Shown piece after piece: positions 19,046-28,270 of a stretch of DNA of 49,682 nucleotides. The first letter of the stretch is position 1. The number at the start of each line of letters is the position of its first letter. A model generated the notes under the pieces. That model had not been told where the DNA came from and did not search any database. It saw only the letters and a list, made by a program, of their open reading frames with translations. Source of the DNA: an uncultured Clostridia bacterium (GTDB lineage Bacteria > Bacillota > Clostridia > Oscillospirales > Ruminococcaceae); NCBI GenBank assembly GCA_947584375.1, contig CANPWL010000013.1, forward strand, positions 1 to 49,682, given 5' to 3'. A program made the translations under genes and the position numbers.

Positions 19046-20899
19046 TTATTCAGCGTCGCTGAACTCTGCGTCTATGACATCATCACCGTTATCTGCTGCA
19101 TTTCCTCCTGCGTCACCCATATCAGGTCCTGCCTGTGCGCCCTGTGCCTGCTGTGACTGAGCGGCAGCCTGTTGGTAAACCTTTGTTGCAACGCCTTGAA
19201 ATTCTGTTTCCAGCTCCTTTTGCTTGGACTTGATAGCTTCAATGTCCGTACCCTTCAATGCTTCTTTAAGAGCGTCTATCTTTGATTGAACAGATGACTT
19301 CTCATCAGCAGAAATCTTATCGCCAAACTCGCCTAATGATTTTTCACATTGGAATACCATCTGGTCTGCCTGATTTCTTGCGTCGACCTCGTCTTTTTTC
19401 TTCTTATCCTCTGCGGCAAATGCCTCAGCCTCTTTAACCGCCTTGTCTATATCCTCCTTAGACATATTTGTCGAAGAGGTTATCGTGATATTCTGTTCTT
19501 TTCCGGTTCCCAGATCCTTAGCCGAAACGTGAACTATGCCGTTAGCGTCAATGTCAAATGTTACTTCGATCTGAGGAATTCCCCTTGGAGCAGGTGCGAT
19601 ACCGTCAAGACGGAACATACCCAGCTGTTTATTGTCTTTTGCAAATTCTCTTTCGCCCTGAAGTACGTTAATATCAACTGCTGATTGATTATCAGCTGCT
19701 GTTGAAAATATCTGTGACTTCTTTGTAGGTATAGTCGTATTTCTCTCAATGATTTTTGTGCAAACCCCGCCCATGGTTTCCAAACCGAGCGAAAGAGGAG
19801 TAACGTCAAGAAGAAGTAATCCGTCCTTAACGTCTCCGCCGAGAACTCCGCCTTGGATAGCGGCGCCTAAAGCAACGCACTCGTCAGGATTTATACCCTT
19901 AAACGGTTCTTTGCCGATAAATTTTTGAACAGCCTCCTGAACAGCAGGAATCCTTGAAGAACCTCCTACCATCAGGACCTTATTAAGCTCGCCTGCCGAT
20001 AATCCTGAATCTGACAATGCCTGACGAACAGGTCCCATAGTTTTTTCAACTAAATCAGCAGTAAGTTCATTGAACTTAGCCTGCGAGAGCGTCAGCTCCA
20101 TATGTTTCGGACCGGAAGCGTCTGCCGTGATAAACGGAAGGCTTATAGACGTTGTAGCTGTCGATGAAAGCTCTATCTTAGCCTTTTCAGCAGCTTCTTT
20201 AAGTCTCTGCATAGCCATTTTGTCATTAGATAGGTCAATACCCTCTGATGACTTGAACTCACTTACCATCCAATCAATGATTCTCTGGTCGAAGTCATCT
20301 CCGCCGAGACGGTTGTTGCCGGCTGTCGCCAAAACCTCAGTAACGCCATCGCCCATTTCAATGATCGATACGTCAAATGTTCCTCCGCCTAAGTCATATA
20401 CCATGACCTTCTGATCTTCCTCCTTGTCAAGTCCGTATGACAAAGCAGCGGCAGTAGGCTCGTTTATGATTCTCTTAACATTCAAACCGGCGATCTGACC
20501 TGCGTCCTTTGTTGCCTGTCTCTGAGCGTCGGTGAAATAAGCAGGAACGGTAATAACAGCCTCTGTTACGCTTTCACCCAAGTAAGCCTCAGCGTCCTTT
20601 TTCAGCTTTTGAAGGATCATAGCTGAAATTTCCTGTGGAGTGTATTCCTTTCCGCCCATTTTTGCTTTATAATCAGAACCCATATGTCTCTTAATAGAGA
20701 TTACTGTGTTATCAAAGTTTGTTACTGCCTGTCTTTTTGCGACCTGACCGATAAGTCTGTCGCCTGTTTTAGAAACCCCCACTACTGACGGTGTAGTTCT
20801 CGCACCCTCGCTGTTAGGGATCACGACTGCTTCGCCGCCCTCCATAACTGCAACGCAGGAGTTTGTTGTACCCAAGTCAATACCTATAATCTTACTCAT
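19046..20899 (-). CDS. dnaK: Chaperone protein DnaK (Hsp70)
   Basis: ATP-driven Hsp70 chaperone of 617 residues. The ATPase domain shows [28 protein letters not shown] and [14 protein letters not shown]; the substrate-binding domain ([16 protein letters not shown] onward) and helical lid follow, ending in a Gln/Ala/Gly-rich tail with an acidic [12 protein letters not shown] end that recruits co-chaperones. AAAGGA is upstream of the ATG. It is the third gene of hrcA-grpE-dnaK, under CIRCE control. Confidence 0.98.
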   Translation of the reverse strand: MSKIIGIDLGTTNSCVAVMEGGEAVVIPNSEGARTTPSVVGVSKTGDRLIGQVAKRQAVTNFDNTVISIKRHMGSDYKAKMGGKEYTPQEISAMILQKLKKDAEAYLGESVTEAVITVPAYFTDAQRQATKDAGQIAGLNVKRIINEPTAAALSYGLDKEEDQKVMVYDLGGGTFDVSIIEMGDGVTEVLATAGNNRLGGDDFDQRIIDWMVSEFKSSEGIDLSNDKMAMQRLKEAAEKAKIELSSTATTSISLPFITADASGPKHMELTLSQAKFNELTADLVEKTMGPVRQALSDSGLSAGELNKVLMVGGSSRIPAVQEAVQKFIGKEPFKGINPDECVALGAAIQGGVLGGDVKDGLLLLDVTPLSLGLETMGGVCTKIIERNTTIPTKKSQIFSTAADNQSAVDINVLQGEREFAKDNKQLGMFRLDGIAPAPRGIPQIEVTFDIDANGIVHVSAKDLGTGKEQNITITSSTNMSKEDIDKAVKEAEAFAAEDKKKKDEVDARNQADQMVFQCEKSLGEFGDKISADEKSSVQSKIDALKEALKGTDIEAIKSKQKELETEFQGVATKVYQQAAAQSQQAQGAQAGPDMGDAGGNAADNGDDVIDAEFSDAE

Positions 20900-20989
20900 A
20901 ATTAATCATTTCCTTTCTGACTTTAATATATTAATTTGTATGTTATTTGTGTTCCTGTCAATTGTTTTGACAGGAATAATTTGCTCCCC

Positions 20990-21559
20990 TTAAGGATTTG
21001 CAACCACTACCATTGCATATCTTATTATCTTATCACCTATTTTATAACCCTTCTGGAACACCTGTGCGACTTCATTTTCGCCAAGTTTGTCGTCCTCGAT
21101 CTGATTTACTGCATTAGCTATATTCGGGTCAAAGGTTTCCCCCAGCGGATCGATAATTTCAACACCGAGCTTTTTAAGCGCTTCGCCGAACTGATTGAAG
21201 ATCATCTCAACACCCGATTTATACTTTTCATCAGTAGTTTCAGCATTCAAAGCTCTTTCAAAATTATCAAATACAGGAAGAATTTCTTTGATTGTATCGC
21301 CCACAGTAGCAGCCGAAATGTCAAGCCTTTCTTTAGCAGAACGCTTTCTGAAGTTATCATACTCAGCGGCAAGACGCATATATTTATCCTTTTGCTCGTC
21401 TAACTCCTTTGTGAGCTTTTCTTCAGGTGCAGGCTCTTCTTTGACTTCTTGTTGTTCATTAGTGCTATCAACCGTCTCTTCAGCAAACGATTCATCTGTG
21501 CCGGTGTTTTCGGTTTCTTCTAAAACTTCTTCTAATTCTTTTTCATTTTCGTTAGCCAT
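20990..21559 (-). CDS. grpE: Nucleotide exchange factor GrpE
   Basis: GrpE dimers release ADP from DnaK. The 189 residues comprise an acidic Glu/Thr-rich tail (1-50), a long coiled coil (LTKELDEQKDKYMRLAAEYDNFRKRS, where the last ten residues are strongly conserved) and a C-terminal beta wing (VGVEIIDPLGETFDPNIANAV, QVFQKGYKIGDKIIRYAMVVVAN). It starts 6 bases after the hrcA stop, with a poor ribosome site, so translation is probably coupled to hrcA. Confidence 0.97.
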   Translation of the reverse strand: MANENEKELEEVLEETENTGTDESFAEETVDSTNEQQEVKEEPAPEEKLTKELDEQKDKYMRLAAEYDNFRKRSAKERLDISAATVGDTIKEILPVFDNFERALNAETTDEKYKSGVEMIFNQFGEALKKLGVEIIDPLGETFDPNIANAVNQIEDDKLGENEVAQVFQKGYKIGDKIIRYAMVVVANP

Positions 21560-21565
21560 TAGTCA

Positions 21566-22630
21566 TCACTGCCCTTCGTTGTCTGATTTTCCAATATCAT
21601 TTATATCCATAACGGTTTCTGTATCATATTCGTTTTCTGAAATCATATCGGAGATCCTGTTTGTGAAATATTCAAGATATGGAATGAATTTTGCATAATC
21701 AATCCTCATAGGACCGATAAGCCCTATTGTACCCGCAGGTTTTCCGCCTTTTTTATACTGCGAGGTTATAATGCTGGAATTATTGATAACAAAACCGTCG
21801 TCTTCAGGGGAAAACATAACATGAAGTCCTGAAAAACTGCTGTCAAACAGCTTTGCGATTTCTTTTTTATGGTCCAAAAACTCAATTATCTCATTCTTGT
21901 CAAAATCATCGCATTTTAACAGATTCTTTTCACCTTTAAAGGAAATTTCCTTCTGAGTTATTTCCTTTGACATTTTGTAAATCTCAGCAACAAGAGGAGA
22001 AAGCGTCATCATATAAGTTCCCATTGCTTCCTCAAGCTTCTTTAAAAGGTCATCAGAGAGCTTATCTATCTCAATGCCCTCTAAATTCTCTCTAAGAAAA
22101 TTAGAAAAGAACTCAAGCTGCTCGTTTGTCAAATCAAACTGTAATCTGCAAACCTTATTCTTTATATTTCCAGATGAAGTGATCAGCAAAAGAACATACA
22201 TACGCTTCCCTGTCGGTATAACTTCAACCTTTGAAATAATTGAAAACTTCGGCGTTTCGGTAGCTACTACCGTTGCACACTTTGTAAGCTCTGCCAACGC
22301 AGTTGACGCAGACTGAACTATTACTTCCTCTGTTAAATGCTCTCCGCTTGGAAGCATTGACTCAATCAAGTCTTTCTCTTCGTTTGTGAGAGGATCAGTT
22401 TCAACCAGCTTGTCAACATAAAATCTGTATCCCTTATATGTCGGCACTCTGCCTGCTGAGGTGTGCGGCTGTTCAAGATAACCCTGCTTTTCAAGCTCTG
22501 CCATTTCGTTTCTTATAGTCGCTGATGAAGCTTTGATATACTTCATCATAGCTTTAGAACCCACCGGCTCGCCGGTAACTATATATTCGTCAACCACAGC
22601 AGTTAAAATTTTAAGCTTTCGGTCGTCCAC
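21566..22630 (-). CDS. hrcA: Heat-inducible transcription repressor HrcA
   Basis: HrcA binds CIRCE and represses chaperone genes; it is folded by GroEL, which links repression to chaperone load. The protein has an N-terminal winged helix (LKILTAVVDEYIVTGEPVGSKAM, SSATIRNEMAELEKQGYLEQPHTSAGRVPT) and a GAF-like C-terminal part. I start it at the GTG at 22630 (354 residues): GGAGG is 7 bases upstream and the reading VDDRKLKIL matches the family start, while the ATG at 22654 has no ribosome site. First gene of the operon. Confidence 0.95.
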   Translation of the reverse strand: MDDRKLKILTAVVDEYIVTGEPVGSKAMMKYIKASSATIRNEMAELEKQGYLEQPHTSAGRVPTYKGYRFYVDKLVETDPLTNEEKDLIESMLPSGEHLTEEVIVQSASTALAELTKCATVVATETPKFSIISKVEVIPTGKRMYVLLLITSSGNIKNKVCRLQFDLTNEQLEFFSNFLRENLEGIEIDKLSDDLLKKLEEAMGTYMMTLSPLVAEIYKMSKEITQKEISFKGEKNLLKCDDFDKNEIIEFLDHKKEIAKLFDSSFSGLHVMFSPEDDGFVINNSSIITSQYKKGGKPAGTIGLIGPMRIDYAKFIPYLEYFTNRISDMISENEYDTETVMDINDIGKSDNEGQ

Positions 22631-22670
22631 ACGGTCACCTCCGGAACTTATCACTTGTTTTAATTGAGTG

Positions 22671-22697
22671 TTAGCACTCCTCTGCTTTGAGTGCTAA
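22671..22697 (-). promoter_or_regulatory. CIRCE operator of hrcA-grpE-dnaK
   Basis: Perfect TTAGCACTC-N9-GAGTGCTAA, matching the HrcA operator consensus. It lies at and just after the predicted transcription start, so bound HrcA would block initiation. Confidence 0.97.
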
Positions 22698-22702
22698 GTA
22701 TT

Positions 22703-22730
22703 ATTATACCCAGATTTTTTTCAATGTCAA
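22703..22730 (-). promoter_or_regulatory. Promoter of hrcA operon
   Basis: On the minus strand TTGACA (22730-22725), 16-base spacer, TATAAT (22708-22703), directly upstream of CIRCE. Confidence 0.85.
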
Positions 22731-22882
22731 GGGGTTTAAGAAATTTATTTTATAAAATTATAATAACCCATTATTTATATTTTTGTGCATATAGACAAAA
22801 TTATCCCCAAATGATTATTTTAATGAAAAATTAAGTCTGTTTTATTAAATTATAGATGTACCTTTTTTTACCCATCAGAATA

Positions 22883-22911
22883 TTGAAAAATATAGTAAAA
22901 TATGATAAGAT
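22883..22911 (+). promoter_or_regulatory. Probable promoter of the WYL regulator gene
   Basis: TTGAAA (22883-22888), 17-base spacer, TAAGAT (22906-22911), 20 bases before the start codon. Confidence 0.5.
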
Positions 22912-22930
22912 ATTCGTGAGGTGATGAGTA

Positions 22931-23986
22931 TTGTATAGCAAACAATCGAAAAAGATGTTGATTATTAATATACTGGATATTTTGCGAAAATACACCGATG
23001 AAAATCACAGACTTAGCCAAAAAGAAATTGGTGATATTTTAAAGAGTGAATACGAAATGACTGCCGACCGCAAATCCATTAAGAGAAATATTATGGAACT
23101 GATTGATTTCGGTTATGAAATTGAGTACAGCGAAACAGTTCGTATGATGCCAAATGCTAAAACAGGTGAGCTTGAAGAAAGCAATATCTTGTCAGATTTT
23201 TATCTTGTGCGTGATTTTACTGACGGAGAACTTAGATTACTTATAGACAGTTTACTATTTTCAAAGCACATCCCAAATAGTCAGGCAAGAGAATTGATTG
23301 AAAAATTGGAGGGATTGTCAAGTATATATTTTAAATCTCGCATAAAGCATATAAGGTCTGTGCTAGACAATTCACTGCAAAACAAGCAGTTGTTTTTTAC
23401 AATTGAAATCCTTGATGAGGCTATCAGCAGTTCAAAGCAGGTTTCCTTTACATATAACGAATACCACACTGATAAAAAGCTTTGTCCAAAGCTTAACAGT
23501 GATGGAAACCTTAGAGAATATATCATCAATCCTTATCAGATCGCTGCTGCAAATGGGTGGTATTACCTGATTTGCAATAACGATAAATATGATGATGTTT
23601 CCAACTATCGTATTGACAGGATAACTAATATAAAGATGCTGGATACTCCGATAAAACCCGCAAGGAAAGTTAAAGGTTTAGAAAACGGATTTAGCTTGCC
23701 CAAGCATATGGCGGAACACATATATATGTTCACAGGAGAAAGCGGAACAGTAACCTTCCGCCTGCAAAAGCATCTGCTTAGCGAAGTTATTGACTGGTTT
23801 GGCAAAGACATTTCTTTTTTAGACGAAACGGATAAGGAAGTAACTGCTAAGGTTTATGTTAATCTGTTGGCAATGCGTAAATGGGCATTGCAGTATTCGC
23901 TTTATACAAAGATTCTTTCACCTCAAAGCCTTGCAGACAAGGTGAAAGAAGATATAAAAATTGCAATGGAAAATTATAAAATTTAA
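22931..23986 (+). CDS. WYL-domain transcriptional regulator
   Basis: The 351 residues have an N-terminal winged helix-turn-helix (MLIINILDILRKYTDENHRLSQKEIGDIL) and a central WYL domain, with the name motif as GWYYLICN inside IINPYQIAAANGWYYLI and the conserved arginine of NYRIDRI. WYL domains sense nucleic-acid or nucleotide ligands and many members control defence or DNA-damage genes (family knowledge). The only sensible start is the TTG at 22931, with GAGGTGA 6 bases upstream; the ATG at 22924 runs into a stop. It precedes the UDG-fold gene by 12 bases, so the two form an operon. Confidence 0.85.
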   Translation: MYSKQSKKMLIINILDILRKYTDENHRLSQKEIGDILKSEYEMTADRKSIKRNIMELIDFGYEIEYSETVRMMPNAKTGELEESNILSDFYLVRDFTDGELRLLIDSLLFSKHIPNSQARELIEKLEGLSSIYFKSRIKHIRSVLDNSLQNKQLFFTIEILDEAISSSKQVSFTYNEYHTDKKLCPKLNSDGNLREYIINPYQIAAANGWYYLICNNDKYDDVSNYRIDRITNIKMLDTPIKPARKVKGLENGFSLPKHMAEHIYMFTGESGTVTFRLQKHLLSEVIDWFGKDISFLDETDKEVTAKVYVNLLAMRKWALQYSLYTKILSPQSLADKVKEDIKIAMENYKI

Positions 23987-23998
23987 GGAGTAATAGTT

Positions 23999-24748
23999 AT
24001 GACTGAAGAATTAAAAAAAGAAATTGAAGATTGCAAAACATTAGATAAGCTTTTTGGTTATTGGGAACAAGCTCATAAAGATGAGGAAAATCCTTATGAG
24101 ACATTGCCTAAAGGTTCAAGTGATAATAATATGAATAAGGGTTTGATAGAAAGTTTTAGTAAAGACGGAATCACATCTTTGAAGGGCAATGTAAACACAG
24201 AAGAAAGTAATGTAGATATTTTATTTGTTTTAAAAGAATCTAATTGCAGTGGAGATAAGATTAGTGGAGATAAGGTTAATGTTAGGTTTTGGTTTAATGA
24301 AAAAACAGAAGGAGACGAGACTCGTAATAAATATGCAGAAAGACTAGGGTCAGCCCTTGAAAAAGTTATTGGAAAACCAGTTGATCCTAAATATAAATTT
24401 GGATATATAAACTTAAATAAACGAGGAGGATATGGTTCAACAAACAGAAATCAATTAGAAGCATATACTTTAAAATACTATCCCTTTATAAAAAAGGAAA
24501 TTGAAATTTTATCACCGAAATATATAATCTTTTGCGGTTGTTTTGATGCTTTTGCAAAAGCCTGCAGGAAGAAAGATAATCAATGCTTGCATAATTGGGA
24601 TCGAAAAAATCCCCAAAAACAAAAATATAGTATTAACAAAAATAAGCATGCCTACATTGTAAATATTTATCATCCATCTCGACGAAACAGTGACAAGAAA
24701 TTTTGTAATAGTTTAAAAATATTAGAAACATTAAACGATAACAAATGA
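23999..24748 (+). CDS. Uracil-DNA glycosylase superfamily-fold protein, function unknown
   Basis: The 249-residue protein is not a standard uracil-DNA glycosylase but its C-terminal half follows that fold: VDILFVLKESN in place of the first active-site strand, FGYINLNKRGGYG, then EKEIEILSPKYIIFCG-like helix-strand (PFIKKEIEILSPKYIIFCG) and the closing YHPSRRNSDKKF, which has the H-P-S motif. No catalytic Asp or iron-sulphur cysteines are obvious. It is noticeably more AT-rich than the neighbouring housekeeping genes. AAGGAG is 9 bases before the ATG. Paired with a WYL regulator upstream, it may be a regulated DNA-acting enzyme; this is inference. Confidence 0.6.
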   Translation: MTEELKKEIEDCKTLDKLFGYWEQAHKDEENPYETLPKGSSDNNMNKGLIESFSKDGITSLKGNVNTEESNVDILFVLKESNCSGDKISGDKVNVRFWFNEKTEGDETRNKYAERLGSALEKVIGKPVDPKYKFGYINLNKRGGYGSTNRNQLEAYTLKYYPFIKKEIEILSPKYIIFCGCFDAFAKACRKKDNQCLHNWDRKNPQKQKYSINKNKHAYIVNIYHPSRRNSDKKFCNSLKILETLNDNK

Positions 24749-24811
24749 TGGTCTGATTTTGTCCCATCGCTTTTGGTAAAATAAAACTACCAAATAAAAG
24801 GAGGTAGTTTT

Positions 24812-25234
24812 ATGAAAAAACTAACAATAATCATATTAATTTTTTTAACGGCAATTCTATGTTTGTCAATTTCGGCTTGCGGGAATGGTTCTAAATCGAA
24901 AGCCAGTCAATCGGGAGATAGCAGAGCAGTTATTGGTGAACATATCGAAGATGTTTTAGCCGATACACCTGCCTGCGATGGCTGGGCACCGTCAGTTGTA
25001 GAAATGATAAATACTGTGTTCCATTCCTATTCATGGGATTTTGAGGTCTACGAGGACAGCAAAACCAGCTATATTGTTAAATTCACAGGCAGTTATTCGC
25101 CTAATCCTGACATTCCTAATCTTTCTCAAGAAGGCAGTATAAGCTATCTTGTAGATGTAGAAAGCGGTGAGGCAAGCGTTTTCAGCGATCCTTATGACCT
25201 TAGTTCAACTTTTATGGTTTATATTGTGAATTAA
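24812..25234 (+). CDS. Small lipoprotein, function unknown
   Basis: The 140-residue product starts with a lipoprotein signal: KK, hydrophobic LTIIILIFLTAILCLS, and lipobox ISAC with Cys at residue 22, so it should be lipid-anchored on the outer face of the membrane. The mature part starts with a Ser/Gly/Lys linker and has a small domain (WAPSVVEMINTVFHSYSWDFEVYED...) that I cannot assign. AAAGGAGG lies 7 bases before the ATG. It follows the UDG-fold gene by 63 bases and ends at a strong bidirectional terminator. Confidence 0.75.
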   Translation: MKKLTIIILIFLTAILCLSISACGNGSKSKASQSGDSRAVIGEHIEDVLADTPACDGWAPSVVEMINTVFHSYSWDFEVYEDSKTSYIVKFTGSYSPNPDIPNLSQEGSISYLVDVESGEASVFSDPYDLSSTFMVYIVN

Positions 25235-25265
25235 TACGTAACGATTAATTTATACTACACATCAC

Positions 25266-25299
25266 AAAAACGGCTTAAACATTACGTTTAAGCCGTTTT
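25266..25299 (+). terminator. Bidirectional terminator between the lipoprotein gene and valS
   Basis: Arms AAACGGCTTAAAC and GTTTAAGCCGTTT around ATTAC (stem 25268-25298), with T-rich or A-rich flanks on both sides, so it can serve the plus-strand lipoprotein gene and minus-strand valS. Confidence 0.88.
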
Positions 25300-25311
25300 G
25301 TATATGCAGTA

Positions 25312-25334
25312 GTTTAAGTTGATTGCAAAAACCT
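25312..25334. repeat. Fragment related to the dnaK-dnaJ repeat element
   Basis: GTTTAAGTTGATTGCAAAAA and the next bases resemble CTTTTAGTTGATTACGCAAA at 18968-18990 inside the 323-bp element, with one short gap. Short, so the relation is tentative. Confidence 0.4.
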
Positions 25335-27758
25335 TTACTTCTTCGCCTCATCTAAATTAAGCTCTATTTTATTTACAGTGTAACCCTCGTCTGTATCCTG
25401 AACGGTTAAGTTTTCTATAAATAAAGTAGCTTTGAAATCCTTTATCGATAAGCTTATAGCCTCTGCTAATTCTTTATTTACGCTTAAATCAAGAATTTTT
25501 ATAGGCGTCTTTAACGAAACATTGTGGTTTGTCTTTTCTCCTCTTGCCTGACTTATAATGCCTATTATAGAATCACCGTTTGCGATTTCCTTTGTAAAAT
25601 CAAAGTTAAGAGGTTGTATTTCTGTTATGTGGATTGACTTCTTATCGTGGTATAGCTCCTGATAAATTTCTTCTGTTATAAACGGGAAGAAAATACTGAA
25701 ATCCTGAAGCAGTTTGTAAAGAAGTGTGTAAACTGTCTTTTGACCCGAATATCTCGGAATTTCGCCAAATTCCTCCGGTCTGTACAGTCTGTGCTTTACG
25801 ATTTCAATATAGTTGTCGCAGAAGTTCCAGAAGAATTTCTCTAAATGATTTAACGCCAATCCTACTTCGTATTCGTCGAGATACTTAATGAAGCCCTTCT
25901 CCATTTCCTGAAAGCTGCCCAATATCCACTTATCAATATATTCATAATCATTGAACTCTTTATCCTGATAATCAGATAAGTGCATCTCAATAAACTTAGA
26001 TACATTCCATATCTTGTTTATCAGCTTTTTACCTCTTTGCAGCGTCTCTTCGCTGAATACTATATCTGTTCCCAATCTTCCGGAACCTGCCCAGTAGCGG
26101 ATAACATCAGCAGAATATTGTTTTATTAAATCAATAGGCTCCACCTTGGCGTTTCCCTTGCTCTTGCTGATTTTCTCTCCCTTATTCGCCATTACAAATC
26201 CTGAGATCATTACATTATCCCACGGTCTTTGTCCGAAGTGATAAAAGCTTTTTACAATAGTATAAAAATCCCACGTTCTTATGATCTCGGAAGCATTTGT
26301 CCTTATGCTCATAGGCTTTAAAATGGATTCGTAGTTTTCTTCTTCGCCGTATCTCATATTGATAAGCGGTGTTACCGATGATGTTGCCCATGTGTCCATA
26401 ACGTCTGTTTCGGGAGCAAATTCCTTGCATCCGCATTTCGGACAGCAATCGATATGAGGTTTGTCAGCCAGAGGATTGACAGGCAGGTCTTCTTTTCTTG
26501 CAAATATCGGCTCGCCGCACTCCTTGCAATACCACACCGGGAACGGTACTCCGAAATATCTCTGTCTTGAAATGCACCAGTCCCACATAATGTTTTCTAC
26601 CCATTCGTTATACCTGCTGTGCATATGTGCCGGATGCCATTTGATCTCATTTCCTATCTTTATGAAATCCTTTTTGTGATTCATAATATCTATGAACCAT
26701 TGCTTCATTACCGAGTACTCTACTTCTTTACCGCATCTTTCGTGCGTCTGCACTTCGTGCTCCAATTCTTCTATTTTGACAATATATCCGCCTGCTTGCA
26801 GATCTTCTATAATTTTCTTTCTTGCTTCCTTAATCTTCAATCCGCCGTAATTCGGAACAAAATCAGCAATACGTCCGTTATCGGTAAAAATATACTTTAA
26901 CGGCAGATTGTATTTCTTCCACCACTCTATATCGGTCTGGTCTCCGAATGTACAGCACATAACGACGCCTGTACCCTTATCTATTGCTACCTTGTCGTCT
27001 GCCATTATAGGTACTTCTTCATCTATAACGGGAATATGAGCCGTCTTTCCGATAAGATGATTATGCTTTTCATCATCAGGATTTACAAATACGCATACTA
27101 TTGCAGGCAATAATTCAGGTCTTGTTGTCGCTATTGTAAATTCTTCTCCGTCTTCAACAGTTTTAAAGGTAACATAGTTAAATGTAGTCTTTACTGTTTT
27201 GGTTTCCAGCTCTGCCTGTGCAATTGAAGTCAAACATTCGTTGCACCATAATGCGGGACTTTCTTTGTGATAACAATGTCCTTTTTCTATTAAGTCTAAA
27301 AATGACGTCTGGCTTATCTTTATGGTTGTCGGGCTTACTGTCTTATAATGAATATCCCAGTCTGTGCTCACTCCCATTTTGCTGAATAACGTCTGGAAGT
27401 CTGCTTCATATTTATCTGTTGTTTCATAGCACAGCTTTGAAAACTCTTCCCTTCCGATTTCGTGTGCCTTTTTGCCCTGTTCTTTCTCTACTAATCTTTC
27501 ACTCGGCAAACCGTTGTCGTCAAATCCGAACGGATAGAATATATTGTATCCCCTTAATCTTTTATACCTTGCTATCATTTCCGTTTGAGAATATGAAAAG
27601 ATATGTCCTATATGGATTTTTCCGCTAACTGTCGGCGGAGGAGTATCAATAGAAAACACCTTTCTCTGGTCAGGTTCAAACTTATAGATTTCATTTTCAT
27701 TCCAATATTCTAACCATTTGTCTTCCTTTTCCTGTGCCTTATATTTTTTGTCTAACAT
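25335..27758 (-). CDS. valS: Valine--tRNA ligase, short archaeal-type form
   Basis: ValS charges tRNA-Val and edits misacylated threonine. The class I motifs are HIGH in SGKIHIGHIF (49-52) and KISKSKGNAK (around residue 530); the CP1 editing domain (TTRPELLPAIVCVFVNP) lies between. Two C-x2-C pairs (CKECGEP, CPKCGCKEF) suggest a bound zinc. At 807 residues it lacks the long C-terminal coiled-coil arm of the common bacterial ValS (about 880 residues), and the N-terminal TPPPTVSGKIHIGHIFSYSQTE and FDDNGLPSERLVEK blocks are those of the archaeal-type ValS also known from rickettsiae. Own promoter at 27806-27834; no T-box seen. Confidence 0.95.
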   Translation of the reverse strand: MLDKKYKAQEKEDKWLEYWNENEIYKFEPDQRKVFSIDTPPPTVSGKIHIGHIFSYSQTEMIARYKRLRGYNIFYPFGFDDNGLPSERLVEKEQGKKAHEIGREEFSKLCYETTDKYEADFQTLFSKMGVSTDWDIHYKTVSPTTIKISQTSFLDLIEKGHCYHKESPALWCNECLTSIAQAELETKTVKTTFNYVTFKTVEDGEEFTIATTRPELLPAIVCVFVNPDDEKHNHLIGKTAHIPVIDEEVPIMADDKVAIDKGTGVVMCCTFGDQTDIEWWKKYNLPLKYIFTDNGRIADFVPNYGGLKIKEARKKIIEDLQAGGYIVKIEELEHEVQTHERCGKEVEYSVMKQWFIDIMNHKKDFIKIGNEIKWHPAHMHSRYNEWVENIMWDWCISRQRYFGVPFPVWYCKECGEPIFARKEDLPVNPLADKPHIDCCPKCGCKEFAPETDVMDTWATSSVTPLINMRYGEEENYESILKPMSIRTNASEIIRTWDFYTIVKSFYHFGQRPWDNVMISGFVMANKGEKISKSKGNAKVEPIDLIKQYSADVIRYWAGSGRLGTDIVFSEETLQRGKKLINKIWNVSKFIEMHLSDYQDKEFNDYEYIDKWILGSFQEMEKGFIKYLDEYEVGLALNHLEKFFWNFCDNYIEIVKHRLYRPEEFGEIPRYSGQKTVYTLLYKLLQDFSIFFPFITEEIYQELYHDKKSIHITEIQPLNFDFTKEIANGDSIIGIISQARGEKTNHNVSLKTPIKILDLSVNKELAEAISLSIKDFKATLFIENLTVQDTDEGYTVNKIELNLDEAKK

Positions 27759-27805
27759 TTTCTTCAGCCTTTCTTTTAACTTTCTTTATTTAATAACCAA
27801 ATAGA

Positions 27806-27834
27806 AGTATAACATAAACAGGAACATTAAGCAA
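27806..27834 (-). promoter_or_regulatory. Promoter of valS
   Basis: On the minus strand TTGCTT (27834-27829), 17-base spacer, TATACT (27811-27806). Confidence 0.65.
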
Positions 27835-27863
27835 GTGCTAATAAACAGTATTAAAGCGTCGGC

Positions 27864-27901
27864 AAAAAAATCACCGTTTCAGGGAAATTCCCCTGAAACG
27901 G
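27864..27901 (-). terminator. Intrinsic terminator upstream of valS
   Basis: On the minus strand CCGTTTCAGGG and CCCTGAAACGG arms (27901-27874) followed by TGATTTTTTT. It ends a transcript coming from further upstream, before the valS promoter. Confidence 0.85.
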
Positions 27902-28150
27902 CAACGAATGCAGCTTAAAAGCTGCCGACGGGCTTTTATTTTCCCGTCACCATAGAGGTTAAATGAATAAGCTTAAAAGTAAACTTATATCTTGTTTAAC
28001 ATATATACCCTTCCTAAATTCACAAGACAGTATCATAAAATATAAACTTGTACACAGTATAAAGTAATCTGTTGTATTATATCATTAAACTTCAACAAGT
28101 CCGTGATTTAACTCAAAATTGTAAACGTAAATCCGCATTGTAAATGTGAT

Positions 28151-28270
28151 TTAATCGTTTAATACGCGTCCGTAAAAATTGCATATGTATTCGTACTTTT
28201 TCAGCAGTTCGGAGTCAGGCTTGATCGTTAACTGTTCAATCTTGACTTTCTTTTTCTTTTTATCCTCCGT
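28151..28270 (-). pseudogene. Possible gene remnant or non-AUG-started small reading frame
   Basis: On the minus strand, just behind a CGGAGG ribosome-site-like sequence, a frame of 39 codons reads KKKKVKIEQLTIKPDSELLK and on to KKYEYICNFYGRVLND before a TAA at 28151. Codon choice looks protein-like, but no ATG, GTG or TTG occurs in frame and an in-frame TAA lies upstream. It may be the tail of a decayed gene or a frame with an unusual start. I do not recognise the family. Confidence 0.3.
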
